From Geodermatophilus normandii (GTDB lineage Bacteria; Actinomycetota; Actinomycetes; Mycobacteriales; Geodermatophilaceae): DNA of 64,000 nucleotides. Below, in pieces: positions 24,601-33,767 of this stretch. The translations under genes were made by a program, and so were the position numbers. The stretch is from NCBI RefSeq assembly GCF_003182485.1, contig NZ_QGTX01000001.1, positions 2,558,001 through 2,622,000 of the forward strand, read 5' to 3'. Below the pieces are notes generated by a model, which worked only from the letters and a program-made list of their open reading frames with translations, was not told the DNA's origin and did no database searches. The number at the start of each line of letters is the position of its first letter. Position 1 is the first letter of the stretch.

Positions 24601-25407
24601 ATGACGGAGTCAGCGGGCCGCGTCGCGGTCGTCACCGGGTCGGAGTCGGGGATCGGGCGGGCGGTGGCCGTGGCCCTCGCGCAGCAGGGGTGCGACGTCG
24701 GCATCACCTGGTACCGCGACGAGGCACACGCCCGGGCGACGGCGGAGGAGGTGCGGGCCGCGGGACGGCGCGCGGAGGTGCGGCACGTCGACCTCACGCG
24801 GTTGCCGCAGGCGGCCGACGTCGTCGACGAGCTGGCCGAGGCGCTCGGCGGCGTCGACGTCCTCGTCAACGACGCCGGCACCGGGCACTCCACGCCGATC
24901 CTGGACACCGACTACGAGACCTGGCGCGAGGTGCTGGCCACCGACCTCGACGCGGCGTTCCTCTGCCTGCAGCGCGCCGCCCGCCGGATGGTCGACGCCG
25001 GGCGCGGCGGGCGGATCGTGAACGTCACCAGCGTCCACGAGCACCAGCCGCGGGTGGGCGCGGCCGCCTACTGCGCGGCCAAGGGCGGGCTCGGGCTGCT
25101 CACCCGCGTGGCGGCGATCGAGCTGGCCGAGCACGGCATCACCGTCAACGCCGTCGCGCCGGGGGAGATCGCCACGCCCATGACCGGCCAGGAGGACGAG
25201 GACCCGACCGCGGCCGGCCACGAGCGGCCGGGCGTGCCGGTCGGACGGCCCGGCAGCGCGCACGAGGTCGCCGCCGTCGTCGCCTTCCTCGCCTCACCGG
25301 AGGCGTCCTACGTGACCGGCTCCTCCTACGCCGTCGACGGCGGCATGCTGCAGATGGGCCCGATGGCCGGCTCGCACATGACCGGCGACGACTGGCGCCG
25401 CCCCTAG
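24601..25407 (+). CDS. Short-chain dehydrogenase/reductase (glucose-dehydrogenase-like)
   Basis: 268 residues with VVTGSESGIGRAVA cofactor loop, VNDAGTG (a variant of NNAG), Ser in VTSVHEH, YCAAK, and a C-terminal SYVTGSSYAVDGGMLQM segment. TWYRDEAHA after strand 2 carries Arg, hinting at NADP(H). The VHEHQP segment after the catalytic serine is typical of the glucose-1-dehydrogenase-like branch. ATG at 24601 is 49 bp from the divergent kinase-like gene. Its stop overlaps that of the convergent broken oxidoreductase. Substrate unknown. Confidence 0.88.
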   Translation: MTESAGRVAVVTGSESGIGRAVAVALAQQGCDVGITWYRDEAHARATAEEVRAAGRRAEVRHVDLTRLPQAADVVDELAEALGGVDVLVNDAGTGHSTPILDTDYETWREVLATDLDAAFLCLQRAARRMVDAGRGGRIVNVTSVHEHQPRVGAAAYCAAKGGLGLLTRVAAIELAEHGITVNAVAPGEIATPMTGQEDEDPTAAGHERPGVPVGRPGSAHEVAAVVAFLASPEASYVTGSSYAVDGGMLQMGPMAGSHMTGDDWRRP

Positions 25408-26720
25408 CCGAGCAGCTCCAGGAGGCGGGCGCGGTCGGGGCCGGGCACCCGCGGCTCGGGTGCCGGCGCTGCCGCGGCCACCCGCTCCCGCACCCCCGGC
25501 CGCGCGAGCAGCTCGGCCAGCGGCGCCATGCACAACCGGTACTCGAGCATCGCCCGGAAGAGGTCGGCGTCCTGCATCGCGGCCAGCGAGGAAGGCCCCG
25601 AGTCCCGGCGGCGGGGGAGGCGGGGGCAGGCCCTCGCGGGCGGCGGCCATGACGGCCAACCGGGACCGGTCCTCGACCCGCTGCTCGGAGACGAGGGGCC
25701 CGACGGTGGCCTCGGTCTCCTCGTCCCACGCCAGGGCCAGCTCGGCCGGCCGGTCGCGGTGCGCGGCGACCACCCGGCGCAGCAGCGCGGCGTGCACCAG
25801 GCCCACCGACAGCCCGCGGCCGGCCGAGGGGTTGGAGCAGGCCCAGGCATCGCCGACGGTCAGCAGCCCGGTGACCACCGGACGGCCGTCGACCACGAGG
25901 CGCCGGGAGCAGTCGAGCCCGCCGGCCATCGGCAGGACGGCGCCGGTGGGCCGGCCGTCGAGCCAGTGCGCGTGAAGACGGTCACCGACCAGGTGTCGTT
26001 GTCGCCGTCGAGGGTGAGCACCGAGATGCTGCCCAGCGGGCACAGCGGCGGGCCGATGCCCACCGGCCGCCGCGGTCCGGTGAGGTAGCGCGTGTAGTAG
26101 ACGAACCCCGAGTCCTGCGACCGCACGGCCGGCGGGCGGGCGCCCAGGTCCGCCAGCCAGCCCGTCGAGGGGGTGCGCCGGCCGGTCGCGTCGACGACGG
26201 GGTCGGCGCGCACGTCCTCGCCCGTCGTCGTCCGGACCCCGGCCGCGTGCGGCACGCCCTCGCGCGCCGACGGGCCGGGCAGCAGCCCGGCCACCCGGAC
26301 CCCGCGCCGGACGGCGAGCCGCGGCGTGTCCTCGGCCGCGGCGGCCACGACCGACTCGACCACCGGCCGGCGTCCGGTGAGGCCGCGCAGCCGCTCGTCC
26401 CCCGGCCGCGGTGCGCGGTCGGTCAGCGTGGGCGGCATGGTGGTCAGCCGGTCCACCTCCACGCACCCGGCGTCCACGAGCCGGCCCGTCAGCCCCGGCA
26501 GCTCCTCGTCCGCGACGGCGCGAAACCGGGGGAAGACGGTGTGCGGCTGCCGGAACTGGGCGACGCCGGTCCGGCGCCAGCCGTCCCAGGCCTCGGCCGG
26601 GGTGGTCGGAGCGCCGTCGGGATCGGCCTCGAGGACGGTGACCTCGTGCCCGTCGCGCGCCAGCACCATCCCGGCGCCGAGCCCCACCACGCCGCCGCCG
26701 CACACCACCACCGAGGCCAT
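25404..26720 (-). pseudogene. FAD-dependent oxidoreductase/monooxygenase gene with two frameshifts
   Basis: ATG at 26720 (GGAGGCGGG upstream) begins SVVVCGGGVVGLGAGMVLARDG, an FAD dinucleotide-binding motif. The frame continues with VVDATGRRTPS and GDNDTWSVTVFTR, then shifts near 25967-25976. The second frame carries LPMAGGLDCSRRLVVDGRPV and the FAD-binding GDAWACSNPSAGRGLSVGL before shifting again between about 25580 and 25630. The third frame ends AAMQDADLFRAMLEYRL and TAG at 25404. Together the parts give a complete ~440-residue protein, so decay is recent or the sequence contains two single-base errors. The second break lies near a G-rich run. Confidence 0.8.
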
Positions 26721-26868
26721 CCCGCCTCCTCGCCCCGCACCGGCCCCCGTGGTGCCGCGCAGCCTCCTCCCGGCCCGGCGGGGCGGGGCCGGTGCCGCCC
26801 CGGGCGGCGCACGGGCACCGGGCGCGTCACCACGCAGCGGCGAGGGGACGTGACCCAGGGGCCGCAGG

Positions 26869-27816
26869 TCAGTCGACCGGTGTCGGGCGCCCGGAGCGGC
26901 GGGCGGACTTCTCCCGGTAGAGGGCGGCATCGGCCCGGGCGAGGACCGCGTCGAGGTCCTCGCCGGGGCGGGCGGTCGCCGTCCCCGCCGACCACGGGGA
27001 GATCGAGACGGCCTGCAGGCGCTCCAGCAGCTCGGCGCAGCGCCCGGCGTCGGTGCCGGGCAGGCAGAGCACGAACTCGTCCCCGCCCAGGCGGCCGAGC
27101 AGGTCGGAGCGGCGCAGCTCGGCGCTCCACTGCGTGGCGAGCGAGCGCAGCAGCGCGTCGCCGGCGGAGTGGCCGGCGGTGTCGTTGACCGCCTTGAAGC
27201 CGTCGAGGTCGAGCACCGCGAGGGTGAGCGGCTCCCCGGTGCGCGAGGCCAGCGCGAGCAGCCCGGTCGCCTCGGCCTCCCAGGCCCGGCGGTTGGCCAC
27301 CCCGGTCAGCGGATCGGTGCCGGCAGCGTGCCGCAGCGTGCCGGACTGCCGGATCTGCGCCTCGGTCAGGACGGCGGCGGTGACGACGGCGGCCAGCCAC
27401 GAGGAGAGGAAGCCGCCGGGCGCCGCGGCGAGCGCTCCCGCGGTGACGACGGCGACCCCGCCGGCGACCTGCAGGCGGGCGGCGGCCGGCGGCAGCACGT
27501 GGCCGGCGAGCACCCCGAGCGCCACCAGCACCGGGCCGAGGCCGACGACGCCGACCGCGGTGACCGAGCGCCAGGCGAGCACCGCGGTGAGCACCGACAG
27601 CAGGGCGAGCGCGGCGTGCACCAGGACCATGGGCGCGCGGTCGCGCAGGTGCCACAGCGTCGCGCACCCGAGGGCGCCGACGGCAGCGAGCGCCGTGAGC
27701 AGCACGACCGGCGTCCGGGGGTGCATCGGCCAGAGCGCACCGGCCGCGCACATGGCGGCGGCGCAGCCGTACAGCAACGCGAGCAGGCCCAGCCCGCCCC
27801 TGCGGTCCCCGTGCAC
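26869..27816 (-). CDS. Membrane-bound GGDEF diguanylate cyclase
   Basis: 315 residues. The N-terminal ~150 residues hold about five or six transmembrane helices with no recognisable extracellular sensor. The GGDEF domain (about 160-305) has DPLTGVANRRAWE, LDLDGFKAVND and an intact active site GRLGGDEFVLC. RRSD five residues before GGDEF matches the RxxD inhibitory site, so product feedback is expected. It should make cyclic di-GMP from two GTP. No EAL domain is fused. GTG at 27816 follows GGAGGGA. Monocistronic. Confidence 0.92.
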   Translation of the reverse strand: MHGDRRGGLGLLALLYGCAAAMCAAGALWPMHPRTPVVLLTALAAVGALGCATLWHLRDRAPMVLVHAALALLSVLTAVLAWRSVTAVGVVGLGPVLVALGVLAGHVLPPAAARLQVAGGVAVVTAGALAAAPGGFLSSWLAAVVTAAVLTEAQIRQSGTLRHAAGTDPLTGVANRRAWEAEATGLLALASRTGEPLTLAVLDLDGFKAVNDTAGHSAGDALLRSLATQWSAELRRSDLLGRLGGDEFVLCLPGTDAGRCAELLERLQAVSISPWSAGTATARPGEDLDAVLARADAALYREKSARRSGRPTPVD

Positions 27817-27902
27817 CGGTGGCTCCCTCCGTCGCGGACGACATCGTCACCCATCCGGACGGTCCTGAGCGCGACGAGCGTCGTCCCCCTCGGAGGGAGG
27901 GA

Positions 27903-28844
27903 TCAGCCGGTGAGCTCGGTGGGCACCGCGATGACGTCGACCATCGCCCCGAGCCGGTACACCGTGACCGGCAGCGGCCGCCCGATCGCCTCGGTGAAGA
28001 GCAGCCGCTGCAGGCTCTGCGCCTCCGCCACGGGCGCGCGCCCCGCCTCGAGCACCAGGTCCCCGGCGCGCAGCCCGGCCCGGTCGGCGGGGGACCCCGC
28101 GACGACGTCGACCACGCGCAGCCCCCGCCGCCGGCCGGTGCGCTCGGCCAGTGCCGCGGGCAGCGGCGCGGGGCTGCTCACCAGGCCCAGGTAGGCGCGC
28201 CGCACCCGCCCGTCGCGGACCAGCGCGTCGACGATGCGGCGGGTGGTGGCGTTGACCGGCACGGCCAGCCCGAGCCCCCACCCGGCCACGGCGGTGTTGA
28301 TGCCGACCACCCGGCTGGCCGAGTCGGCGAGCGCGCCGCCGGAGTTGCCGGGGTTGAGCGCCGCGTCGGTCTGGATGACGTCCTCGACCACCCGGGCGGT
28401 GCGCCCGTCCCGGGTGGGCAGCGAGCGGCCCAGGCCGCTGACCACGCCGGCGGTCACCGACCCGGCCAGCCCCAGCGGGTTGCCGACGGCGACGACGAGC
28501 TGGCCGACCCGCAGCTGCGCGGCGTCGCCGAGGGCGGCCGGCTCCGGTGCGCCGGTGGTCGCGCGGACGACGGCGAGGTCGGAGAGCGGGTCGGTGCCGA
28601 CCACCTCGACGGGTGCCTCGCTGCCGTCGGCGAACACCGCGCGGCCGGCGCGCGCCCGCCCGACGACGTGCGCGTTGGTGAGCATCAGCCCGTCGCCGGG
28701 GACGACGACCGCGGAGCCGGCGCCGGAGCGGCCGTCGGGGCCGGTCACCTGCAGGGCGGCGACGTGCGGGGTGAGGTCGGCGGCCACCGCGGTGACCACC
28801 CGGCTGTAGGCGTCCAGGGCGGCGTCGGTGTCCGGTCGGGTCAC
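27903..28844 (-). CDS. HtrA-like S1C serine protease with PDZ domain
   Basis: 313 residues. The chymotrypsin-fold triad is complete: His in LTNAHVVG, Asp in DPLSDLAVV and Ser in LNPGNSGGAL. A single PDZ domain (GLRVVDVVAGSPADRAGLRAGD) fills the last ~90 residues. Unlike most HtrA proteins there is no signal peptide or membrane helix at the N-terminus, so it should act in the cytoplasm unless exported in another way. GTG at 28844 follows AGGAGG. It would degrade or sense misfolded proteins; specificity unknown. Confidence 0.9.
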   Translation of the reverse strand: MTRPDTDAALDAYSRVVTAVAADLTPHVAALQVTGPDGRSGAGSAVVVPGDGLMLTNAHVVGRARAGRAVFADGSEAPVEVVGTDPLSDLAVVRATTGAPEPAALGDAAQLRVGQLVVAVGNPLGLAGSVTAGVVSGLGRSLPTRDGRTARVVEDVIQTDAALNPGNSGGALADSASRVVGINTAVAGWGLGLAVPVNATTRRIVDALVRDGRVRRAYLGLVSSPAPLPAALAERTGRRRGLRVVDVVAGSPADRAGLRAGDLVLEAGRAPVAEAQSLQRLLFTEAIGRPLPVTVYRLGAMVDVIAVPTELTG

Positions 28845-28954
28845 GGCGCACCTCCTCGTGTGATTACACCGTTGCACCGCCCAGTGGACGCCCCGCCGCA
28901 CACCGCCGCCACCCTCTCCGTCACGCCGTGGGCGAACGGGGTGCCCGGCGGAGA

Positions 28955-28990
28955 CTCGTGCTCTGCCCCCAGGTGGGGGCAGAGCACGAG
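28955..28990. repeat. Perfect 16-bp inverted repeat in a divergent intergenic region
   Basis: CTCGTGCTCTGCCCCC (28955-28970) and its exact complement (28975-28990) flank AGGT. It lies between the protease (minus) and the YbdK-like ligase (plus), which diverge, so neither neighbour ends there and an ordinary terminator role is not expected. It could be an operator, a 5'-leader attenuator for the ligase operon, or the remnant of a palindromic repeat. Confidence 0.8.
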
Positions 28991-29071
28991 CGTGCTGGTC
29001 AGCAGGTGCGCCGCGGAACCGGCGCCCGTAGCGTCGGCCTGCCCGGCGACCGGCCGGTACCGAGGAGGGGC

Positions 29072-30208
29072 GTGCGCATCGACGGCCTGCAGACGGAGGG
29101 CGCCGTGGTCGGGCGCACCCTGGGCGTCGAGGAGGAGTTCCACCTCGTCGACCCGGACACCCTGGAGATGACCCCCGGCCCCCGCGCGTCCGCCGCCGCG
29201 CTCGCCGGTGACGCCGGGCAGCGCGTGCACCCGGAGATCGCCACCACGCAGCTGGAGATCGCCACCGGCGTGTGCACGTCGCTGGAGCAGGTGCGCGCCG
29301 AGCTGGTCGCCGCCCGCCGCGAGGCCGCCGCCGCGGCCGAGCGGGACGGGCTCCTGCTGCTGCCAGCCTCGACGCACCCGTGGAACTCGTGGCACACCAT
29401 GCCGGTCACCCCCGGCGAGCGCTACGAGGCCATGGTCACCCGGTGGGCGGGCCTGGCGCGGCAGCAGGACATCTGCGGCTGCCACGTGCACGTCGGCATC
29501 CCGGATCTCGACACCGCGGTCGCCGTGCTCGACCGCACCCGCCCCTACGTCCCGGTCCTGCTGGCGATGACCTGCAGCTCGCCGTTCCACGACGGCGTCG
29601 ACACCGGCTACGAGTCCTGGCGCACCCTCTGGTGGACGCGGTTCCCGCACGCCGGTGCGCCCGAGCCGCTCGGCGACGCCGACGGCTACCGCCGGGTCCT
29701 CGCGGGGCTGGTCGCCTCCGGCGTGGTGGAGGACGGCTCGCACCTCTACTGGGACGTCCGCCCCTCGGCCCGGCTGCCGACCCTCGAGTTCCGGCTGGCC
29801 GACGTCTGCACCACCCTCGACGACGCCGTCCTGCACGCCGGCCTCGTCCGCTCGCTGGTGCGGGTCCTGGCCGCCCGGGCGCAGCGCGGCGAGCCGGTGC
29901 CGGAACTGCGGCCGGAGCTGCTGCGCGCGGCGCGCTGGCGGGCGGCCCGTTCCGGGCTCACCGGCCCGCTGTTCGACCCGCTGCGCGGCGAGCTGGTCGG
30001 CGCCCGCGAGGCGGTGGGCGCGCTGCTGGCCGAGCTGGAGGAGGACCTCACCGCAGCGGGGGAGTGGGACGAGGTGACCGCCCGCGTGCAGGACCTGCTC
30101 GGGCGGGGTACCTCGGCGGCGCGGCAGCGGAGCACCTGGCTGCGCACGGGCGACCGCCGGGCGGTCGCCGAGTGGGTCGTCCGCGAGGGGGCGGCCGGGA
30201 GGACCTGA
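29072..30208 (+). CDS. Carboxylate-amine ligase, YbdK/GCS2 family
   Basis: 378 residues covering a GCS2 (glutamate-cysteine ligase-like) fold: GVEEEFHLVDPDT near the N-terminus, CGCHVHVGIPD in the metal/ATP site and HLYWDVRPSARLPTLEFRLADV near 230. YbdK-type enzymes show weak glutamate-cysteine ligase activity and are frequent in actinobacteria that use mycothiol instead of glutathione, so the true substrate is uncertain. GTG at 29072 is chosen for the GAGGAGGGG ribosome site and because the upstream extension covers the hairpin. The stop overlaps the next start (ATGA). Confidence 0.9.
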   Translation: MRIDGLQTEGAVVGRTLGVEEEFHLVDPDTLEMTPGPRASAAALAGDAGQRVHPEIATTQLEIATGVCTSLEQVRAELVAARREAAAAAERDGLLLLPASTHPWNSWHTMPVTPGERYEAMVTRWAGLARQQDICGCHVHVGIPDLDTAVAVLDRTRPYVPVLLAMTCSSPFHDGVDTGYESWRTLWWTRFPHAGAPEPLGDADGYRRVLAGLVASGVVEDGSHLYWDVRPSARLPTLEFRLADVCTTLDDAVLHAGLVRSLVRVLAARAQRGEPVPELRPELLRAARWRAARSGLTGPLFDPLRGELVGAREAVGALLAELEEDLTAAGEWDEVTARVQDLLGRGTSAARQRSTWLRTGDRRAVAEWVVREGAAGRT

Positions 30209-31479
30209 TGAGCGGCTCGGGGGAACGGGCACGCCCGCTGCGCGACGACGCCGACCTCGACCCGCTGCTCGAGCGGATCGGGGACGCGCGTCTGGTCGCG
30301 ATCGGCGAGGCGAGCCACGGCACGCACGAGTACTACGCCTGGCGAGCGGCACTGACCCGCCGCCTGGTCGAGGAGCGCGGCTTCGGGCTGGTCGCCGTCG
30401 AGGGGGACTGGCCCGACTGCGCCCGCGTCGACCGCAGCGTGCGGCTGCGGCCCGGTGGGGCCGAGGACCCGCGGTCGGCCCTCGACGCCATCGCCCGCTG
30501 GCCCACCTGGATGTGGGCCAACGACGACGTCGTCGACTCCCTCCGCCGGCTGCGCCGCTGGAACGCCGGCCGTCCCGACGCCGACCGGGTGCGCTTCGCC
30601 GGCCTCGACGTCTACAGCCTCTGGGACTCGATGCACGAGCTCCTGGCCTGGCTCGAGGAGCACGAGCCCGACTCCGCCGGGGCGGCCCGGCAGGCGCTGC
30701 GCTGCTTCGAGCCGTTCGGCGAGGACGGCGCCGAGTACGCCTTCGCCCAGCGGTTCGCCCCGGCGGCCTGCGAGGAGACCGTCGTCGACCTGCTCCGCCG
30801 GCTGTGCGAGGAGCGCGGCGGCGACGACGACCCGGACGACCGCTTCGCCGCGCAGCAGAACGCCGCCGTCGTCGTCGGTGCGGAGCGCTACTACCGGGCG
30901 ATGGTGGAGGGCTCGGCGGCGTCGTGGAACGTCCGTGACGTCCACATGGCCGACACCCTCGACCGGCTCGTGGCACACAGCGGCGCCAAGGCGGTGGTCT
31001 GGGCGCACAACACCCACGTCGGTGACGCCCGGGCCACCGACATGGCCGGCGCCGGCATGACCAACCTCGGCCAGCTGCTGCGCGAGCGGCACGGCACCGA
31101 CGACGTCGTCCTCGTCGGGTTCGCCGGCCACCGGGGCGGGGTGATCGCCGGACGGGAGTGGGGAGCGCAGATGGAGCGGATGACGGTGCCGCCGGCCCGC
31201 GAGGGCAGCCTGGAGGACCTCCTGCACCGCGAGGTCGGCCACGACGCGCTGGTCGTCGTCCCGCGCGGGACCCGCCCCGGATGGCTCGACACGCGCCTCG
31301 GGCACCGGGCGATCGGCGTCGTCTACCGGCCCGAGCGCGAGCGGTGGGGGAACTACGTGCCCACGGTCGTCGGCGAGCGGTACGACGCGCTGCTGTACCT
31401 GGAGGAGACGACGCCGCTGCGGCCGCTGCACCTCGAGCGGCCCGACGAGCACGTGCCGCCGATGGCGCACGCCGTCTGA
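30208..31479 (+). CDS. Erythromycin-esterase-family protein
   Basis: 423 residues of the Ere/SuccinoglyCan-biosynthesis-like hydrolase fold. Active-site blocks are visible: AIGEASHGTHEYY (Glu and His), VAVEGDWPDCARV, and VVWAHNTHVGDARAT. Classical EreA/B open macrolide lactones, but the chromosomal actinobacterial branch (often annotated as a phosphoribosyltransferase-associated or stress protein) has no proven substrate, so resistance should not be assumed. It overlaps the ligase upstream and the hydrolase downstream, each by one or a few bases, indicating one operon of three. Confidence 0.88.
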   Translation: MSGSGERARPLRDDADLDPLLERIGDARLVAIGEASHGTHEYYAWRAALTRRLVEERGFGLVAVEGDWPDCARVDRSVRLRPGGAEDPRSALDAIARWPTWMWANDDVVDSLRRLRRWNAGRPDADRVRFAGLDVYSLWDSMHELLAWLEEHEPDSAGAARQALRCFEPFGEDGAEYAFAQRFAPAACEETVVDLLRRLCEERGGDDDPDDRFAAQQNAAVVVGAERYYRAMVEGSAASWNVRDVHMADTLDRLVAHSGAKAVVWAHNTHVGDARATDMAGAGMTNLGQLLRERHGTDDVVLVGFAGHRGGVIAGREWGAQMERMTVPPAREGSLEDLLHREVGHDALVVVPRGTRPGWLDTRLGHRAIGVVYRPERERWGNYVPTVVGERYDALLYLEETTPLRPLHLERPDEHVPPMAHAV

Positions 31480-32156
31480 TGGCGCTGCCCGCGGCCGCTG
31501 CCGGCCGCCTCGGGTCCCGGCCGGGTCCGCAGCCCGCCGGCGCGCCGCTCCCGGCGGGCACGACGGGGCTGGACCTGGGCGGCCCGGAGGCGCTGGTCGC
31601 GGTGCCCGGGGGCGACGCCGGCCCCCGGCCGCTGCTGGTGTTCTGCCACGGCGCGGGCGGGACGGCGCACCAGTCGCTGGCCGCCGTAGGGGACGTCGCC
31701 CTCGCCCGCGGGGTCGCCGTCCTCGCGACCTCTTCGGCCGCCGCCACCTGGGACCTGCTGACCGGCGGGCTCGGGCGCGACGTCGCCGTCCTCGACGCCG
31801 CGCTCGAGCAGGTGGCGTCGGGTGCGGCGGTCTCCCGGGTCGCGCTCGGCGGCTTCTCCGACGGCGCCTCCTACGCGCTGTCGCTCGGGCTGGCCAACGG
31901 CGACCTGTTCGAGGCGCTGCTGGCCTTCTCGCCGGGCTTCGTCGCCCCGCCCGGCCGCACCGGCCGGCCGCGCGTCTGGATAGCCCACGGCACCGGCGAC
32001 CGGGTGCTGCCGGTGGACCGCTGCGGCCGCCGGGTGTCGCGGGACCTGGCCGCGGCCGGGTACGACGTCACCTACGACGAGTTCGACGGCGGTCACGTGG
32101 TGACCCCCGGCCTGGTCACCGCCGCGCTCGACACGTGGCTCGGCCCGCCCGGCTGA
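31479..32156 (+). CDS. Alpha/beta hydrolase, phospholipase/carboxylesterase-like
   Basis: 225 residues. LLVFCHGAGGTAHQ supplies the oxyanion region, GGFSDGASYALSLG the nucleophile elbow (Gly-Phe-Ser-Asp-Gly), HGTGDRVLPVD the acid and FDGGHVVTPG the His. This spacing fits the dienelactone-hydrolase/phospholipase group, often annotated as a phospholipase. ATG at 31479 overlaps the upstream stop (TGATG), so it is translated with the erythromycin-esterase-like gene. The protein has no signal peptide. Substrate unknown. Confidence 0.85.
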   Translation: MALPAAAAGRLGSRPGPQPAGAPLPAGTTGLDLGGPEALVAVPGGDAGPRPLLVFCHGAGGTAHQSLAAVGDVALARGVAVLATSSAAATWDLLTGGLGRDVAVLDAALEQVASGAAVSRVALGGFSDGASYALSLGLANGDLFEALLAFSPGFVAPPGRTGRPRVWIAHGTGDRVLPVDRCGRRVSRDLAAAGYDVTYDEFDGGHVVTPGLVTAALDTWLGPPG

Positions 32157-32192
32157 GGCCGGACGGGCCGAGGGGTCGGGCGCGCGGGGCCG

Positions 32193-33638
32193 CTAGGCGG
32201 TGCGGCGGCCGACGAAGTCGTGCTGCTGCTCGGGGTTGACCTCGTCCGGGTCGTCCTCGTGGTCCTTCGGGCCGCCGGTCTTGGAGGCCTCGAAGCCGGG
32301 GCCGAGCTTCTCCAGCGCGAGGCGGCCGTACACCTGCTGCTGGGTGGCCACCCGCTGCGAGCGGCCGCGGCCGAGGAAGCTGACCATCCAGTGCAGCACC
32401 GTGGTGACCCGGCTCTTGAAGCCGATGATGTAGAAGAGGTGCACCACCAGCCAGATCACCCAGGCGATGAAGCCCTCGAACTTCAGCCCCTTGATGTCGG
32501 CCACGGCGGAGAACCGCGAGATCGTGGCCATGTTGCCCTTGTCGCGGTACCGGAAGGGGCCCTTGGGCTGCTTGCCGGCCAGCCGCCGCTGGATCTGCTC
32601 GGCGGCGTAGCGCCCGCCCTGGATCGCCACCTGGGCGACGCCGGGGTACTTGTCGGGGTGGTTGGCCATGTCCCCGACGACGTGGATCTCGGGGTGCCCC
32701 GGCAGCGTGAGGTCCGGCTGCACCGAGATCCGGCCGGCGCGGTCGACCTCGGCACCGGTCCTGTCACCCAGCAGCCGCCCCAGCGGGGAGGCCTGCACGC
32801 CGGCGGCCCAGACCTTGGTGGCCGCGGGGATGCGGCGCTGCTGGCCGTCGGAGTCCTTGACGGTCAGGCCGTCGGGGTCGAGGTCGGTGACCAGCGCGCC
32901 CAGCTGCACCTCCACGCCCATCTCGTTGAGGTGGCGGCGGGCCTTCTCGCCCAGTTTCGGGCCGAACGGCGGTAGCACCTGCGGCGCACCGTCGAGCAGG
33001 ATGATCCGGGCCTTCTCCGGGTCGATGTTGCGGAAGTCGCGGCGCAGGGTGCGGTGCGCGAGCTCGGCGATCTGCCCGGCCATCTCCACCCCCGTGGGGC
33101 CGGCGCCGACGACGACGAAGGTCATCAGCCGGTCGACCTCGGCGGGGTCGGTGGCCAGCTCGGCGAGCTCGAAGGCGCCGAAGATGCGCCCGCGCAGCTC
33201 CAGGGCGTCGTCGATGCTCTTCATGCCGGGGGCGAACTCGGCGAAGCGGTCGTTGCCGAAGTAGGACTGCCCGGCACCGGCGGCGACGACGAGCTCGTCG
33301 TAGGGGTGCACCGTGGTGCGGCCCAGCACCGTCGAGGTGACCGTGCGGGCGTCCACGTCGACGTCGACGACCTCGCCGAGGACCACGCGCGCGTTCTTCT
33401 GGTGCCGCAGCACCTCGCGGGTGGCCGGGGCGATCTCGCCCTCCGACAGGATGCCGGTGGCCACCTGGTAGAGCAGCGGCTGGAACAGGTGGTGGCCGGT
33501 CTTGGCGACGACGGTGACGTCCACGTCGGCGCGGCGCAGGGCCTTCGCGGCGAACAGGCCACCGAAGCCGGAACCGACGATCACCACCCGCGGCCGGCCG
33601 GTCGGGGAGCTGGCGGTGGGCGCAGGTGATGTCGTCAT
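32193..33638 (-). CDS. ndh: Type II NADH dehydrogenase
   Basis: 481 residues. Two Rossmann motifs are present: VVIVGSGFGGLFAAKALRRA for FAD and FVVVGAGPTGVEMAGQIAEL for NADH. The quinone-site region includes HLFQPLLYQVATG and ATKVWAAGVQASPLG. A hydrophobic segment (FIAWVIWLVVHLFYIIG, ~390-407) near the C-terminus fits the membrane anchor of actinobacterial NDH-2. It passes electrons from NADH to menaquinone without pumping protons. ATG at 33638 is preceded by GGAGAGG; upstream in-frame codons are unlike the family. Confidence 0.95.
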   Translation of the reverse strand: MTTSPAPTASSPTGRPRVVIVGSGFGGLFAAKALRRADVDVTVVAKTGHHLFQPLLYQVATGILSEGEIAPATREVLRHQKNARVVLGEVVDVDVDARTVTSTVLGRTTVHPYDELVVAAGAGQSYFGNDRFAEFAPGMKSIDDALELRGRIFGAFELAELATDPAEVDRLMTFVVVGAGPTGVEMAGQIAELAHRTLRRDFRNIDPEKARIILLDGAPQVLPPFGPKLGEKARRHLNEMGVEVQLGALVTDLDPDGLTVKDSDGQQRRIPAATKVWAAGVQASPLGRLLGDRTGAEVDRAGRISVQPDLTLPGHPEIHVVGDMANHPDKYPGVAQVAIQGGRYAAEQIQRRLAGKQPKGPFRYRDKGNMATISRFSAVADIKGLKFEGFIAWVIWLVVHLFYIIGFKSRVTTVLHWMVSFLGRGRSQRVATQQQVYGRLALEKLGPGFEASKTGGPKDHEDDPDEVNPEQQHDFVGRRTA

Positions 33639-33767
33639 GATGACTGATCCTCTCCCGTCGGGGACTCCGCTGTCGCCCGGCGGGCCGGTCCGGGACGTGA
33701 GACCCGTCACGGCCGCCGTCCGCCGATGGACTCGCGGTGTCCGATCCTGCCCGGTACAACCGGGCCG

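Noticed and set aside
30208..31479. Macrolide resistance gene
   Set aside because: Fold and motifs are of the erythromycin-esterase family, but the chromosomal actinobacterial branch in an enzyme operon gives no evidence of antibiotic hydrolysis.
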